This document shows, piece by piece, positions 12,995 to 24,295 of a stretch of DNA of 64,000 nt. Below the pieces are notes generated by a model that did no database searches, was not told the origin of the DNA, and saw nothing but the letters and a program-made list of their open reading frames with translations. This DNA comes from Glossina fuscipes (lineage: Eukaryota > Arthropoda > Insecta > Diptera > Glossinidae), in contig NW_023998434.1 of the NCBI RefSeq assembly GCF_014805625.2, forward strand, positions 382,800 through 446,799, written 5' to 3'. Numbering within the stretch: the first letter of the stretch is position 1; each line of letters opens with the position of its first letter. A program made the position numbers and the translations under genes.

Positions 12995-13560
12995 GCATCA
13001 GCATCAGTAACACATTGAAATTAATCCATAAGTGACATATACAGTCACGCAATTTTCACAATAGCCATAACGACTTAGAATGCTTGCTCTCGGCCATAAT
13101 GATAGAGCACACATTTACATTCTCATTGCGCTACATTATATTTCTGGTTGCTTGAAATTGATAACGTAAGTTAGTGTTAGATGGCGGTATTAAGTTATAT
13201 AATAATACACAATGTTGGGTAATCAGGTCAAGTTAAGGTAACACAAGTTTTCCTCTTTTAAGATAACCACAATACAGCACAACAATCGCACAACGATCAG
13301 TTATTATAGTCGGGTCGATAAGAATCGTTACTGAAAAGTCGGTGTTCACGAGTTTAAATCTTAATGCGGTATAGTTCGTCGTATTAGTGCGTACGCATCT
13401 CACTAGGCTGCCGTCACATCCTTCCTCTTTTTCGATTCTCAATTTCTTCGGCCGAATTTTATATTTTTGAGTAAGGATTTCTTTATCACTTACCTTAGCT
13501 TTTTTTATTAACTCTTGGCACTCCTTTGTCAATTATATATCGACATTTCTTATACCAACT
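12995..13560. other. Unassigned sequence between the gap and the mariner fragment
   Basis: The minus strand is open for 99 codons at 13233-13532 with mixed residue usage, but there is no ATG in the frame, it is preceded by a stop, and I recognise no family. It directly adjoins the mariner fragment on the side where the rest of a transposase would be, yet it shows none of the expected catalytic motifs. Confidence 0.4.
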
Positions 13561-13561
13561 C

Positions 13562-13905
13562 TTATGTCGACCGCTTCTTTTTATAGTCTGCTCTTTTCAA
13601 ATGATTCCAAACTGTCTTGCGGTTGATATTTAGCGTCACCGCTACTTCCTGCCGGCCTGCGTGGTGTGCTTGCTTCACCAGTTGCAAAATTTCGTTCACT
13701 ATTTCAGTGACTGCGAGGTGCCTCTTTGACATGGAAATGTCCGGCATGGAATCGAGTAAACCACTCCTGTGTCCTTCGTTCACTGATAGCATTCCCTTCA
13801 TACACTTTGTAAATTTTTCTCCATGCGTTTGCATGTTTTACCATTTTCATAATAAAAAAAAAAAACATCACATAGTGTATTTCTTCAGGTATTTCGTCCA
13901 ATTTT
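13562..13905 (-). pseudogene. Mariner transposase, N-terminal fragment (decayed)
   Basis: Mariner transposases are cut-and-paste DDD enzymes whose N-terminal half has two helix-turn-helix domains that bind the terminal inverted repeats. On the minus strand, one frame (13901 down to about 13704) reads through KIYKVYEGNAISERRTQEWF, then a TRFHAGHF-like stretch ending APRS, which is the typical first-domain pattern. After a frameshift near 13704 the next frame (down to 13562) reads EIVNEILQLVKQAHHAG and then NINRKTVWNHLKRADYKKK, matching the second domain. A stop follows where a WVPHEL-type linker would be expected. The catalytic Asp residues are absent: nothing mariner-like is seen below 13560. 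No terminal inverted repeat was found. The pattern is closest to the mellifera-type group as far as I can judge by eye. This is a dead 5' fragment of about 340 bp, against a full element of about 1.3 kb. Confidence 0.82.
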
Positions 13906-14640
13906 CAGGTCAATATAATTTTTTACTTGTGTCAAAGAATTAGAAAACTATTTGCATAAAAAATGTAAGCTGCTATGTCATCTCTTAAGCAAACTTTCGC
14001 TTGGGACAATCAGGTGAGTGTTGCCTGTTATAAAGGCATCAACACTCTACACAAATTCGGATTTTACTGTAATTTTTTCAAATTTTTTTTTTTTTATTCG
14101 GATCAATTGGAAAAGTAGCAAATTAATTTTGAGATTTCCATTCAGGTTATTAGAAACTTATTAAGAAAATTTTGCTCGAGGACAGATGTACAGATCTACA
14201 GTCAAATATATCGGTTTATTAACTTTTACCAAAATATTTAATTAAATTGTGAAATCGCTATAAACATATTGAATGTTGGTCACGCAAAATCATTAGCAAA
14301 GGAAAAACAAATTAAAATGAAAAATTTTTAACATTTTCATAGTTGATATAAAATGTAGTTCAAATAGAATGCGAAAAAAATTTATATATAATATTTAAAT
14401 CAATTTTTCGTTTTCCAAATCGAAATTATATAATTATATAGCAGTAAAACAAAGCCAATGGCAGACCGACCTATATGGTGGGAAAGAGAGCTTGAATTAA
14501 AACAAAAAAATTCCATCGTATTTTTGGAAGGGAAATAAACAAACGAGAGCAACTTGGCAATGAACGCATACACAATTTAGAAAATTGAATTCAATATAAT
14601 TAAAACACAATTTAATTTATTTTATAATATATTTACACAT
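13906..14640. other. AT-rich non-coding stretch
   Basis: No open frame of note, no repeats longer than short A- or T-runs, and no mariner terminal repeat was seen in this flank. Confidence 0.5.
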
Positions 14641-14677
14641 CAAACCGAAATTAATTCACCAACACCATTATAAACAA

Positions 14678-14985
14678 CATCCACAACAACAACAACAACA
14701 ATAACAACAGCAGGAACAGCAACAGCAACAGCAACAATCGCACATAATAACAACAGGCAGCAATAAAATACAAACCAGCAAAACAACACTAGTAGAATAC
14801 GAATTAGAGAGAATGAAGCACTTTAAAACGCATTTTGTAGATAAACAAAAGTAGCAGCAGCAACAACGGCAAAACCCGGCATAATGGAGGGACTTAACCG
14901 ACCGCATACACACATATATATAGTACTTATTTCAACTACTATAATAACTATTGTTATTGCTGTTGTTGTTGTTGTTGTTGTTGCT
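14678..14985. repeat. (CAA)n/(CAG)-type run and facing (TTG)n run
   Basis: CAA units with interspersed CAG-like units occupy about 14678-14735, and eight to nine TTG units occupy about 14957-14985. The two are complementary and about 220 bp apart. Neither strand stays open through the CAA run in the Gln frame (taa interrupts it), so this is not a polyglutamine exon. Confidence 0.85.
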
Positions 14986-15060
14986 ATTGTATTTAGGCAA
15001 ATGGATGCAAATAGTTTTTGGTAAGCAAATTTATACATGCACACAGCCATACGCACATGC

Positions 15061-15298
15061 ATATATATATATATATATATATAGATACGCACTCGCATAC
15101 AGCTAAGAGCATAAATCGTAAACCATGGAATACAATACATGAAATGTTTAATTTTTGTTATATATATGTGTGTAAAACCTCGCATGTATGTATGTATGTA
15201 TGTATGTATGAAAATCTAAATCGAAACGAATAAACACGTATGCATATACGCATATACGCACATGTTAACAAAAACAGGCAAACAAATATATGTATATG

Positions 15299-15334
<36 letters not shown>

Positions 15335-15539
15335 AAATTATTGTGTTGTCCTAATTCACAATTAATGGCAAATCCACTTCCATTTTGGGGGTAGAAAAAC
15401 GTACCTAAATTTGCACGTTTAAATGTGTGCGTTTATGTGTTTGAAATATTTGCACAATAATTAATTGAATAATGTCAATAAATTTGCAACACATCTACAT
15501 AAGTGTATATGCGTGCGTGCATGCATGCATGCATGCATG
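15061..15539. repeat. Microsatellite cluster: (AT)n, (TGTA)n, (TA)n, (TGCA)n
   Basis: Four arrays are visible: (AT)n at 15061-15083, (TATG)n at about 15184-15210, (AT)n at 15301-15331, and (GTGC)/(ATGC)n at 15511-15539. The last is self-complementary. Confidence 0.93.
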
Positions 15540-16190
15540 TAAATGCTTAGTTTTAGGCCGAGAAAATCTAATGCTGTTAAGTGACAACAAAAGAAAATTT
15601 AGTTTTCTAACAAAACTGCATAAGCGTATATGGTTAACTGCTTTTAAATACGGGAAGAAAACAACAACAACATTTCATTTTATAGAAAATTCCTTTCATT
15701 GTCTTAGACCGTAAGAGATGTCTTCTTGCTTCCTTTAACTTCGCTTTGTGAAGCTTGAACAGCTCGAAAATCATCTAAGAATTTTTTCTATTAGTTTAGT
15801 TTACTCAAACATGTTGAAATTCATTACGACTAGCATTCTTTTCATCTAATTTGTACTTAGGACGGACTTTGACTGATTCACGAGATTACGAAACGTCATT
15901 CGGTCATCGGTTTTTCCATCACACAAAGCATCAAATTTTAATTATTTTGTTCTAGAGTTTTTGCTGGAAAGTCTTGCTACATCCACCGTAGAGCTCGAAT
16001 CTTGCGAATCATCCGAGCACCGTACGTTTCGCTGTCTGCAAAACTCTTTTCGTGGATTAAAGGTGACATTAAGACCATTGAGTAATTTAAATAAAATTCC
16101 CTCAGAATAATAGACAAATTTAATAAGAAAACATGTGAAAATTAGTTTATGACTAAGAAAGCAAAGCTATTCTCAGTTTTTGTTGCTTTG
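15540..16190. other. Non-coding stretch
   Basis: No gene or repeat recognised beyond an ACAAC run near 15660. The plus-strand frame ending at 15714 begins in the TGCA repeat and is unconvincing. Confidence 0.5.
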
Positions 16191-16194
16191 TAGA

Positions 16195-16345
16195 CGCTTT
16201 CCTTGACCAATTTGGTCCATTTTGATATTCTTTGTAGGCGATGTTCTACTTTTTTACGAACGCGAAAGTGTTGAGTATAGTTACTAGCAATTTGGACAAA
16301 CGGACACATAGACATGCTTAGATGCATTCGAAATTTGACATTGGT
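16195..16345 (+). mobile_element. INE-1/DINE-1-like element, 3' fragment
   Basis: This segment aligns by eye with the 3' halves of the copies near 60 and 61.8 kb. It shares ACCAATTTGGTCCATTTTGA (compare accaatttagaccattttca at about 61710), then a GGACAAACGGACA run and ATGCTTAGATGCATTCGAA, followed by a TTGACATTGGTCAAGA block where the others have a GATCAAGAAT or CATCACGAAT type. No clear GGTATAAAA end is present, so it is truncated or diverged. Non-autonomous members of this family carry no genes. Confidence 0.55.
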
Positions 16346-18540
16346 CAAGAGCATAAGAGCGCTCTGAAGAAATTTGCATAAATTATATACCAAGATTAGT
16401 TGTATAATTACGTCCGGTAAGTAATAGAATCGATGATATAATTGAAGTAAGGAAAAGTTTGTATGCATTTTGTATGTAAAAAGAGTTAAACCTTCTTACA
16501 TACATGTGCATCTATGTACACTTGTATTATGGCAAGTGTAACGATAAACAGAAAATATCAACAACAGATTTAGCTTTAGATTCCTAGAAGCAACAACAGC
16601 TGTCCGTATCCCGGACATTGTATAAAGATGTGTATTTTCCTTTAAAAAGTAGTTGTTAACATTAACATGTACAAAATTCTTGTTACATGCATAAATATAT
16701 TTATATTAACACACACGCACACACATCCATACATATGAATGCATATACATATATGTATACGCATATACTTATCTATATATGTATATATACATATATACAA
16801 ATATATATGTAGATATATACACCCTCGTATATATATATATTTATGCGTATACATATACATGTGCGAGGAGAGATTAGGCGAAACGAATAAACAAATCAGT
16901 AAATTCGGTAAACTATGCATTTACACAAAATTTTGTTGCCCGTAACCGTACATACACCCACTTATTCATTTTAAGAAGCACCTAAAAGTAGCGGTAAATG
17001 AAATCTTACATTTGTGAAGAGTGTTTGTGGGTATGGATGCACTGGTATATGTATATGTGTGTGTATGTGTATGTGTGTGTATGTGTGTGCAAATTTGTCT
17101 TTCAATTTTCGTAACATTTTATATTTACCCAATGCAGGCGATAAGCATTCATTCACTGTTTTTACAGCAATCGTGCTTTCGTCACCGTTTGTCATCATCA
17201 TACAGTTTGGTTAAAGCTACCTTTCACCAAATCCTTACACATTTACACATCAAAGAGAACCTATCGTTCGGGTATTAAGCAAAGGAAAATGAAGCAACAT
17301 GTTGCCCGAAAAAAAACAGAAGAAAAATTGCACAAAATAACAAGAAAAACAAATATGTAAGTACGTGTGTATAAGCACATATATACATATGTATATATAT
17401 ATATATATATATACAGTACAGTGTATGCATGCCTGTGTGTTTATGCTTTTTTCTTTAGCCCAATGCCCCAAATTTACACTGATACTTTGCTAGCATACCT
17501 CTGGGCGTTCTTTTTCTCGTCGCCGTCGTCATCATTATCATCATCAGCACGATGGTGATTATAAAAAGGAGAAGTCCATAAAATGCTCTTGTGGCCCCAA
17601 ACAACCTATTCATTCATACAGTTAAGTCAGTTAAGTTAGTCCGACACTGCCACCACCCAAAATGAGAGAAATGATTGTTTGGTTGGTTGTTGCTTGGTTG
17701 ATTGTTGGCGCATTCTTTGCTAAGCAAATGTTTAACTTTGGAAAACACAGCTCAGACACCACCGTCAACTCAAATCTTTCAGCACACATACATACACATA
17801 TACAACATTTGTATGCATATATATATATATACATATATATATGCATATACATACATGCAAATATCTCAGTCATATGCACGTCACTTACAGCATCATATGA
17901 TGACAAAAATGTCAAGTGTATCGACAACTTTTAGCGCAGAAATAACACTATATAGGTATGTACATATATATACATGTATATATATATGTATATACGTATT
18001 AGAGGCATCATCGTGGCTAGCAGTTTGTTGTTTATTTGCATATACACACACACACACACACACACACATCCGCATTCATACACATGGATATATAAATATA
18101 TATATATGTACGGAAATATATATATATATATATATTTGTGTAGGTGTATGTTAGCAAGAGCAATGACTAAATTCAATTACTGGCTGTTAATGACACTAAA
18201 ACAACGTCGTCAATATTTTGTTGAAACAGCAACAAAACTTTTCCTAAGTAAACAAATCAAATCAAAACATGCTTACACAAAGAATCACATGCACACACAC
18301 ACACATACACAAAAACTTATATATAAATATGTGCATTTTATATATATATAAATAATCATTTACCATATGTCATTTATTAAGATACGTAACGAGAAAAGGA
18401 CAGCAATAGCAAAAAAAAAGTAAAAAAGAAAAAGGAGAAGGAGAAGAACAAAGGCTTTTTATTTCTTGTAAATTCAATCAATTAAAATGTATGCTTTTCA
18501 CACACACACACACACACACGCACACACGCACAAGTAAACA
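16346..18540. repeat. Dense CA/TA/TG microsatellite field
   Basis: Many arrays lie together: TA/TACA-type runs at about 16745-16860, TG runs at about 17056-17090, (TA)n at 17392-17413, TA/CATA runs at about 17790-17860 and 17960-18000, (CA)n at 18043-18068, TA runs at about 18085-18136, CA near 18293-18310 and (CA)n at 18499-18532. All long frames on both strands (up to 150 codons) are Tyr-Ile-His-Thr-Cys repeats and were discarded. Confidence 0.88.
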
Positions 18541-18989
18541 AATGTATGCGCACATTTATATAAAAAAAGCTATACTGTTAAAGCACTATTATGAACGTGT
18601 GACGGGAATATCTGCATAGTAAGCAAACAAACACACATATCGAATACTGCAACGATGCAGCGACAATACATTATTTCTTATAATTAATATATAGATAGAA
18701 AAAAAAAACAAAAAGTTAAGTTAAAATTTATATCAATCGTATACACAAACACAAACATGCTTACATAAATACGTGTACTCCTCTCTCGCCTAGAAAAATT
18801 TTCCTATGCCTATGTGTGTACGTATCCAATAAGTGTCATTTCGTTTAATCTCCACAACCCTCCTGGCAAATACGTACTAAACAAATCGCATACAAATTAA
18901 TGCAATAGCAACAACAAATACAATAACATATAAACGCTAAATGTCAATAGAATCACTTGCCTTGTGGAATGCTATGGCATCCACGAATA

Positions 18990-19027
<38 letters not shown>

Positions 19028-20103
19028 CGCTATCTCGCTCTCTCATAGACACCCAATAGCGAGACACCCACAAATACACACAATTACAGCATTAATATCG
19101 AACAGAACTTTAACTCTAGGGTGGGGAATGAATTTATTTTATTGTTCTCTCGATGTTGACCAAACGAATGAGTGATTGTTTATGTTTTGTCGTAAAAATA
19201 TATATATGTAAGTATGTATGTATGTATGTATGTATGTGTTTATAGATAGATTGTATTTGTTTTATTTGTTTTTTTTTTGGTTTTTTGCTTAAAAATTTGT
19301 CGTACAAGGAGCATTGAATATATTTTACTAATGTATTGTGCTTTGCTTTGTGATGTGCTAGCAATGATGACGAGTGTCTTTATGCATAGGTCACTGGGTT
19401 AATTAAATATTTAACAAAAGAGACCATCAACAGTCTTTAAAACACTTTGCTGAATACATGAATTTATCGAATACATATATATAGATACAAGTATGTGTGT
19501 ATGCTTTTTACAAGAAAACAATTTGTTTTATTTGCATTTTTTCGATTTTTTAAAAAATAAATTTGATTGAATTCCGCCTAAGGTATATTTTTTTTATTTA
19601 TAATAAAATGAATATGAAAATAATTTATAAGCAAAATGAGTTTAATTAATTAAATCAACTGAGAGTATTTTGCTATTGAATATGAAACTAAAGAGCAGGA
19701 TTTAATGAACAGTACAATAAATTAGAAGATAGCAATGTCGCCTTAGGTTGCATGTTTTAAGGTGCTCCACAAGAACCAAAGAAATTTTTTTTTCTTTTTA
19801 ATATTCGATAAATACTTAGGCGCACGAATCCTATTTCATAATTCTGGCCTAGATATGAAGCATTACTGGAACACTTTACTATCGTAACCATGGAGGAGCA
19901 AAGAGAGCCATTTTCCAAAAAATGTTTACCAAATTTAATATTTCCAAGGGATAATCCAAACTTTAGATATGGTTGCTAGCCGTAGACGTAGTTAATCTCC
20001 GAGTTAAACTCTATAAATGCCAGTAAAAAGATTTGTAATAAAACTAATTTATATCTCATAATACAAACTTGTGGATCATAACCAGGTCTTTAATATAGCA
20101 AGC
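18541..20103. other. Non-coding stretch with TC and GTAT tracts
   Basis: A (TC)n run occupies 18991-19024 and a (GTAT)n run about 19212-19237. The rest is AT-rich with no recognisable coding or RNA gene. Confidence 0.55.
18991..19024. repeat. (TC)n microsatellite
   Basis: About seventeen TC units are followed by gctcgctatctcgctctctc. Confidence 0.95.
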
Positions 20104-20495
20104 AAGAAAATTATATTCGGTTGCGATCGAGCCTTCTATACCAATCGCCGTTATCCTACACAAAACAGGAAGGAAGAAATATATGTAATTTTGCATACTC
20201 CATAATATTAGATGGGTGGGTGGGGCTGCCTTTTTTCATATATTTTTATAAAATAATTTTTTGGAAATCTCGAGCTGCTAAGAGAGGTATCCTCCGACGT
20301 GTGGGCGTTGTAGGCGTATTGATTTTAAGCAATATATTCTTCTTTGTGAAAAGGAAAATATGTACTATGTGTGTAATGCGACACAGTCTGGCGGACGGAC
20401 TGACAGCCGACAGGCTTACACGAATTCCAAATTTGAAACTGGCCAAGATTTTTTATATACTTCGTGAGCTTCTGAAGCTCTCGTTATCCTTTTAA
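20104..20495 (+). mobile_element. INE-1/DINE-1-like non-autonomous element
   Basis: The 5' end AAGAAAATTATATTCGG, TTGCGATCGA and TATACCAATCGCCGTT matches the 5' end of the copy at 59281 (aagaaaattaaaatcggt, gggaccga, tatacccatcaccgtt). A GTGGGCG word lies inside (near 20300), then GGCGGACGGACTGACAG, and then CCAAATTTGAAACTGGCC followed by a TATATACTTCGTGAG-type stretch, which again matches the copy near 59610-59650. The 3' end is set where this similarity fades. The open frames inside (up to 124 codons) are incidental. The element is about 390 bp and too diverged to show a clear end hairpin. Confidence 0.7.
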
Positions 20496-21615
20496 ATAAT
20501 ATCTTGCAATAATCTACAGGAGATGTGTGTGTGTGTGTGTAGTTTTAAGTTTTTGTTTGCAAGAACGATTGGTTCACTTTCTGAAGCGCGAAAAGAGAAG
20601 AAATGGTTTAACGCTTTTTTGATAGAGTAAAAGGCCATTAAAAGAGATAAAAACATAATTGCTATATGCGGCATTTTATGTAATTGTTGTGGTCTGTTAC
20701 TAACTAGCTTTCGAAATTCATTTGTTACGCGACGTTTGGAAGAACTTTAAAGTATTGAAAGACAGACTTTAAAAGGATAGTTCAACAATTCTAGAAATTA
20801 TGCGGCAAATGTGTTGAAATGGTTGACATCGTTAAAAACGTAATTGCGATTTTCGACTCACTTTTGTCTAGTAATTGAAATTGAAAGCTTTTCTAGGGAT
20901 TTTTTTTTTTTTGTTTTTTTACAAATATGCTATAAGCGATAAGAAGATATATTTTCTGTACTGAAAGACGTGATTAAGTATACCACTATATCATTGCGCA
21001 AGCCACAAACTGTTCACACCTACAATAAACGTATAAAAGCCTTTGAGCCTTTATATGACCCGCCAAGTATTGGAGATTCATTAGTTTTGTCATTCCAATG
21101 ACACCAATCTGTTAATTTTCACGATGCGTTAAATCAAAAGTTTTTAAATTTTATATATTTGCTTTATGGGATAGTTATGCTGAAAAATACTCGCATATAC
21201 GTATATGCAATGTGTGACATACGTATATGTGTCTCAGTTTATATATAATTGCGGATATTCATTGTAGTTACCATTGGAAAATTTCCAGGAAATCTATTTT
21301 TTTATTTTTTTTTTATTTTGTCGTTTCAATGATCCCTTCAATAATTGGAAATGATATAAAAAGATATTGTGGGCGTGCAATATATATATAGTGTGCCTCA
21401 TCAATATTGGGTTTTATTGCTCGACAAAAAAGAAAACGCTTGTTAAATCTTGTCCATAGATGTCGAAACATAGAAATTACTTTTAATATTTTGCACAGCC
21501 ACTACATAATAAAACATATAAAAAAAAAAAAAGACAAATTATTATTCCAATAGACAAACAATTAAACAACTTCAACAACTTTGAAAACGTAGCGCCATTA
21601 ATGTTGAGTTCTTTT
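20496..21615. other. AT-rich non-coding stretch
   Basis: A short (TG)n lies at about 20525-20540. A perfect 16-bp palindrome, GCATATACGTATATGC, lies at 21193-21208. Poly-T and poly-A runs occur near 20900, 21300 and 21520. No gene recognised. Confidence 0.5.
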
Positions 21616-22300
21616 TCACATAAAAAACAGCTTATTATTAAAAACTAATATTTGATGAAGTTGTCCTTTTTGTTTAATAATGCCATCTAAACGTTTTGAC
21701 ATATTTTGCTTAACTTCTCTTGAGAGGGGAGGGAGAGGGATTTTACGCTATTCCTCTTATAGTTTTTTTTGCAGATCATGGACGAAAGGAATTGAGTGTT
21801 TTCGCGAACGACGGTTCCCATATATTTTTGATTAGGTTGATGCCTGCTGGTTGGGAAAGAGGGTGAAATACTTTGGGGCCGTTGTATAAGAGTCATTTTG
21901 CAATTAAGCGGACTTATGCTGGAGATCGTTATCTAGACAGAGTTTTAATGTTTTCAAATACCAAATTTTCCTTAGATAGCCTTAGTAAAGATCTCCTTTT
22001 GTAGAATGTCATCCATTAACACCAATTTTCCGATTCTTGTGTCGCCAATGCATACCCAAACTATAAAATGAACATTACTATGCTCGCAGTTAGCCGTTGG
22101 TTCAGTAACGTAATAGGGAGATAAAACTGGGAAAACGCCTAATTTTTAGCGCAATGACTGTATTTGTATGTGTGTGTGTGTGTGTGTGGTGATGAGAGCA
22201 TATATAACGATAAAAATAAATTTAGAAACGTGTTTTCTCGCAATTTCTATTACGTTCTTGTATCAACGGCTTACGGCGGGCATGGCAATGTTTCATCTAT
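21616..22300 (-). pseudogene. Tc1-like transposase relic (decayed)
   Basis: Tc1-like transposases are DDE cut-and-paste enzymes. Read on the minus strand from about 22300 downward, in several frames, the order of blocks is right. ARRKPLIQERNRN is followed after a frameshift by ARKHVSKF (pre-catalytic region). Then comes VWVCIGDTRIGKLVLMDDI, the block after TVKHGG-type residues. Then LLYNGPKVFHPLSQPAGINL and IKNIWEP correspond to the family's PSQSPDLNPIENLW motif. Finally KRLDGIIKQKGQLHQILVF precedes a stop at 21616-21618. The expected catalytic Glu is replaced by Lys in IKNIW, and the segment that should hold the first catalytic Asp is occupied by a (TG)n run at 22169-22188. Several in-frame stops and at least three frameshifts make it inactive. 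No terminal inverted repeat was identified. Confidence 0.85.
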
Positions 22301-23689
22301 AGTTGATAAAAACCCCAATATTAATTGTTATCAATAGAATGCTTTTTATCAAGCTGTTACAGTACTTTCTCGAATTAAATTCAGAATATAAAAGTGTATT
22401 ACATTACTTATGTAAAGTAACTGCTAAGCAACAACATTTGATCAAAATAACACTTTAGGCGAAATAAAATGTTCTGAACATAAACAATATTCTTAAAAGA
22501 GAATTTTCAATTTCAAAAGTAACATTCACAATCAACTGAACGTATATGAATTCATGTCTGTATGTATGAATATAGTAAATGTTTTCAAAATCGTTCAAGC
22601 GAAAAGGATCAATTAAAAAGAAAATTGAAAGAAATTTTCTTAACCAATAAAATACCCGGATAATCTGATATTTCCGAGTTTAAAGTCAAAACTGAGAGAC
22701 GGAAAAAGAGAGAATTAAAAACTCTTGAAGGCGGAATTCCTTTTAATCTAGACAACAATGATCATGCTTTTTAAGAGGGATATTTAGGAAAAACAATACA
22801 AGATCTCGATATTCTCAATTTTCAAGTCGAGCCATCTCATTAGTGTTTAAGACAAATAGTTATATACAAGATCGAATTTGATGGGATTTAATTTTATTAT
22901 TTTATAAAGGAGCAAGAAAAAAAAAAAAAACTGATTTATTATATGAAAAAATTTTATAATATTAATGATCTGTTTATGGAACAAATCGCTTTCACATGAT
23001 TCTTACAATGTCCCAGTCGTGCTTTCACTTGAGTTTAAGTCAATATATTACCAAAGCGAAATAACTAAAATGGTAGACATTTGAGGAAAGGAAGAACTTG
23101 GCCACTATTTCCTAATAATATGAAAAACACTTTATATTGCAAGCGAAAAATATGCTAAAAAGAGATAGATAGACATAGATAGATTATATAGATGTTTTGT
23201 TGAGATGTTGAGTTTGTTCGTTCCATTCAATTGCTTCTTAAAGGAAATATATACATATCTTGATCTTTGTTCGGAAATGCGGATTACATTTCACTTGACA
23301 TCCGACTCAAAGGTCACTTGACATGCGGCTTACATAGAATGGCATAATTTAACAAGAATTCCTACCATCTTTACTGGCAGTAAAATGTTCCTGACCAAGT
23401 AGTAAAGAAAAGTCGTCGGCCAATGCTAACCGATCGTAACGTGATTCTTCAAAATATTAAAACAACAATAAATTGAACATATTTGTAATGAAAGTGTTAG
23501 ACTCTCACTAGGAAGAAGGCATTGGAATTCACTTTACAGCGCTACGAATGTGATTTCTCTAGATCTTATTAAAGCCGACCTCTTCGTTCTTTAGACTTTG
23601 AAAATTCTTTAGACGTTTAAAATTATTGTAAATCGCTTTTTCGGACAGCAGAGGAGAAATAAAATTAAAGTCATATTTAAAAAAAAAAA
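22301..23689. other. AT-rich non-coding stretch
   Basis: No gene, no long repeat. An A-run lies near 22918 and a GATA/AGAT-type run near 23160-23190. The N-terminal part of the Tc1-like transposase, expected just above 22300, could not be followed. Confidence 0.5.
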
Positions 23690-24077
23690 CAGGTAACGCT
23701 CTATAGTAGGCCCTGCTTTATTGCTAAATACCTATACATTACTTATTCATTTAAGGACTTTTTAAAATAAGGCGTAGTCCTAAATGCTTTCTAACCATTT
23801 TCAAACTATTTTCAGTAGCGTTGGTTGTCGTGGGTTCAAAGAAACCAGTGCACCTTATCAAAACATGTCAACAATTACGGCCTGTAGGTTGAGCAAGAAC
23901 AAGAAAAGAAGACGGACGGACGGACGGACGGATAGGCATGCTGAAATCATATGAAAAACTGATTCTAAATCGATCGATATAAAAACATACTTGTGTATTT
24001 AAAGTTTTTCTGGGTGTGGTATACACATCCACACAAGCTTAATGTGCACAAATGGTACAGAGTATAAAAAGGATATT
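23690..24077 (+). mobile_element. INE-1/DINE-1-like element, second subfamily
   Basis: A start of the ACAGGTAACGCTCTATAGTA type, with GGCCCTGC after it, is followed about 200 bp later by a (GGAC)n run at about 23915-23934. Next come CATGCTGAAATCATATG and GATTCTAAATCGATCGAT, and then an end with ACAGAGTATAAAAAGG. This order matches the muscoid DINE-1-like families, in which GACGGAC repeats precede a GATTCTAAGCCGATCGG-type block and a GGGTATAAA end. It differs in sequence from the copies at 20.1, 59.3 and 61.2 kb, so it is a separate subfamily. The 3' half is firm; the 5' boundary is an estimate. Confidence 0.6.
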
Positions 24078-24264
24078 TAATGCTGTATTTATATAAGAGG
24101 TAAGAATCAAACTGTAAAACATGCGTTAAGAAACGAAGGACGTTAGAACAACATCCCCAATTTTCGGGAATGATAAGAAGAAAAATTTATATGTAAATAA
24201 TATTTCCATAAAAAGACAAGAAAGGAAACTATTTGCCATATTTCCGGATGAAGAGAATACCGTT

Positions 24265-24295
<31 letters not shown>

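Noticed and set aside
14678..14913. Possible polyglutamine or polyasparagine coding tract
   Set aside because: Stops (taa) interrupt the Gln frame and the Asn frame ends soon after; better explained as a microsatellite.
17662..17934. ATG in a good fly context (CAAAATG) followed by a hydrophobic segment
   Set aside because: The hydrophobic part (WLVVAWLIV) is coded by a TTGG/TTGT repeat and the rest by microsatellite, so it is probably not a real signal or membrane segment.
17702..18154. 150-codon plus-strand open frame
   Set aside because: Made of CA/TA/TG microsatellite translation (Tyr, Ile, His, Thr runs).
20121..20495. 124-codon plus-strand open frame
   Set aside because: Coincides with an INE-like element and shows no protein family features.
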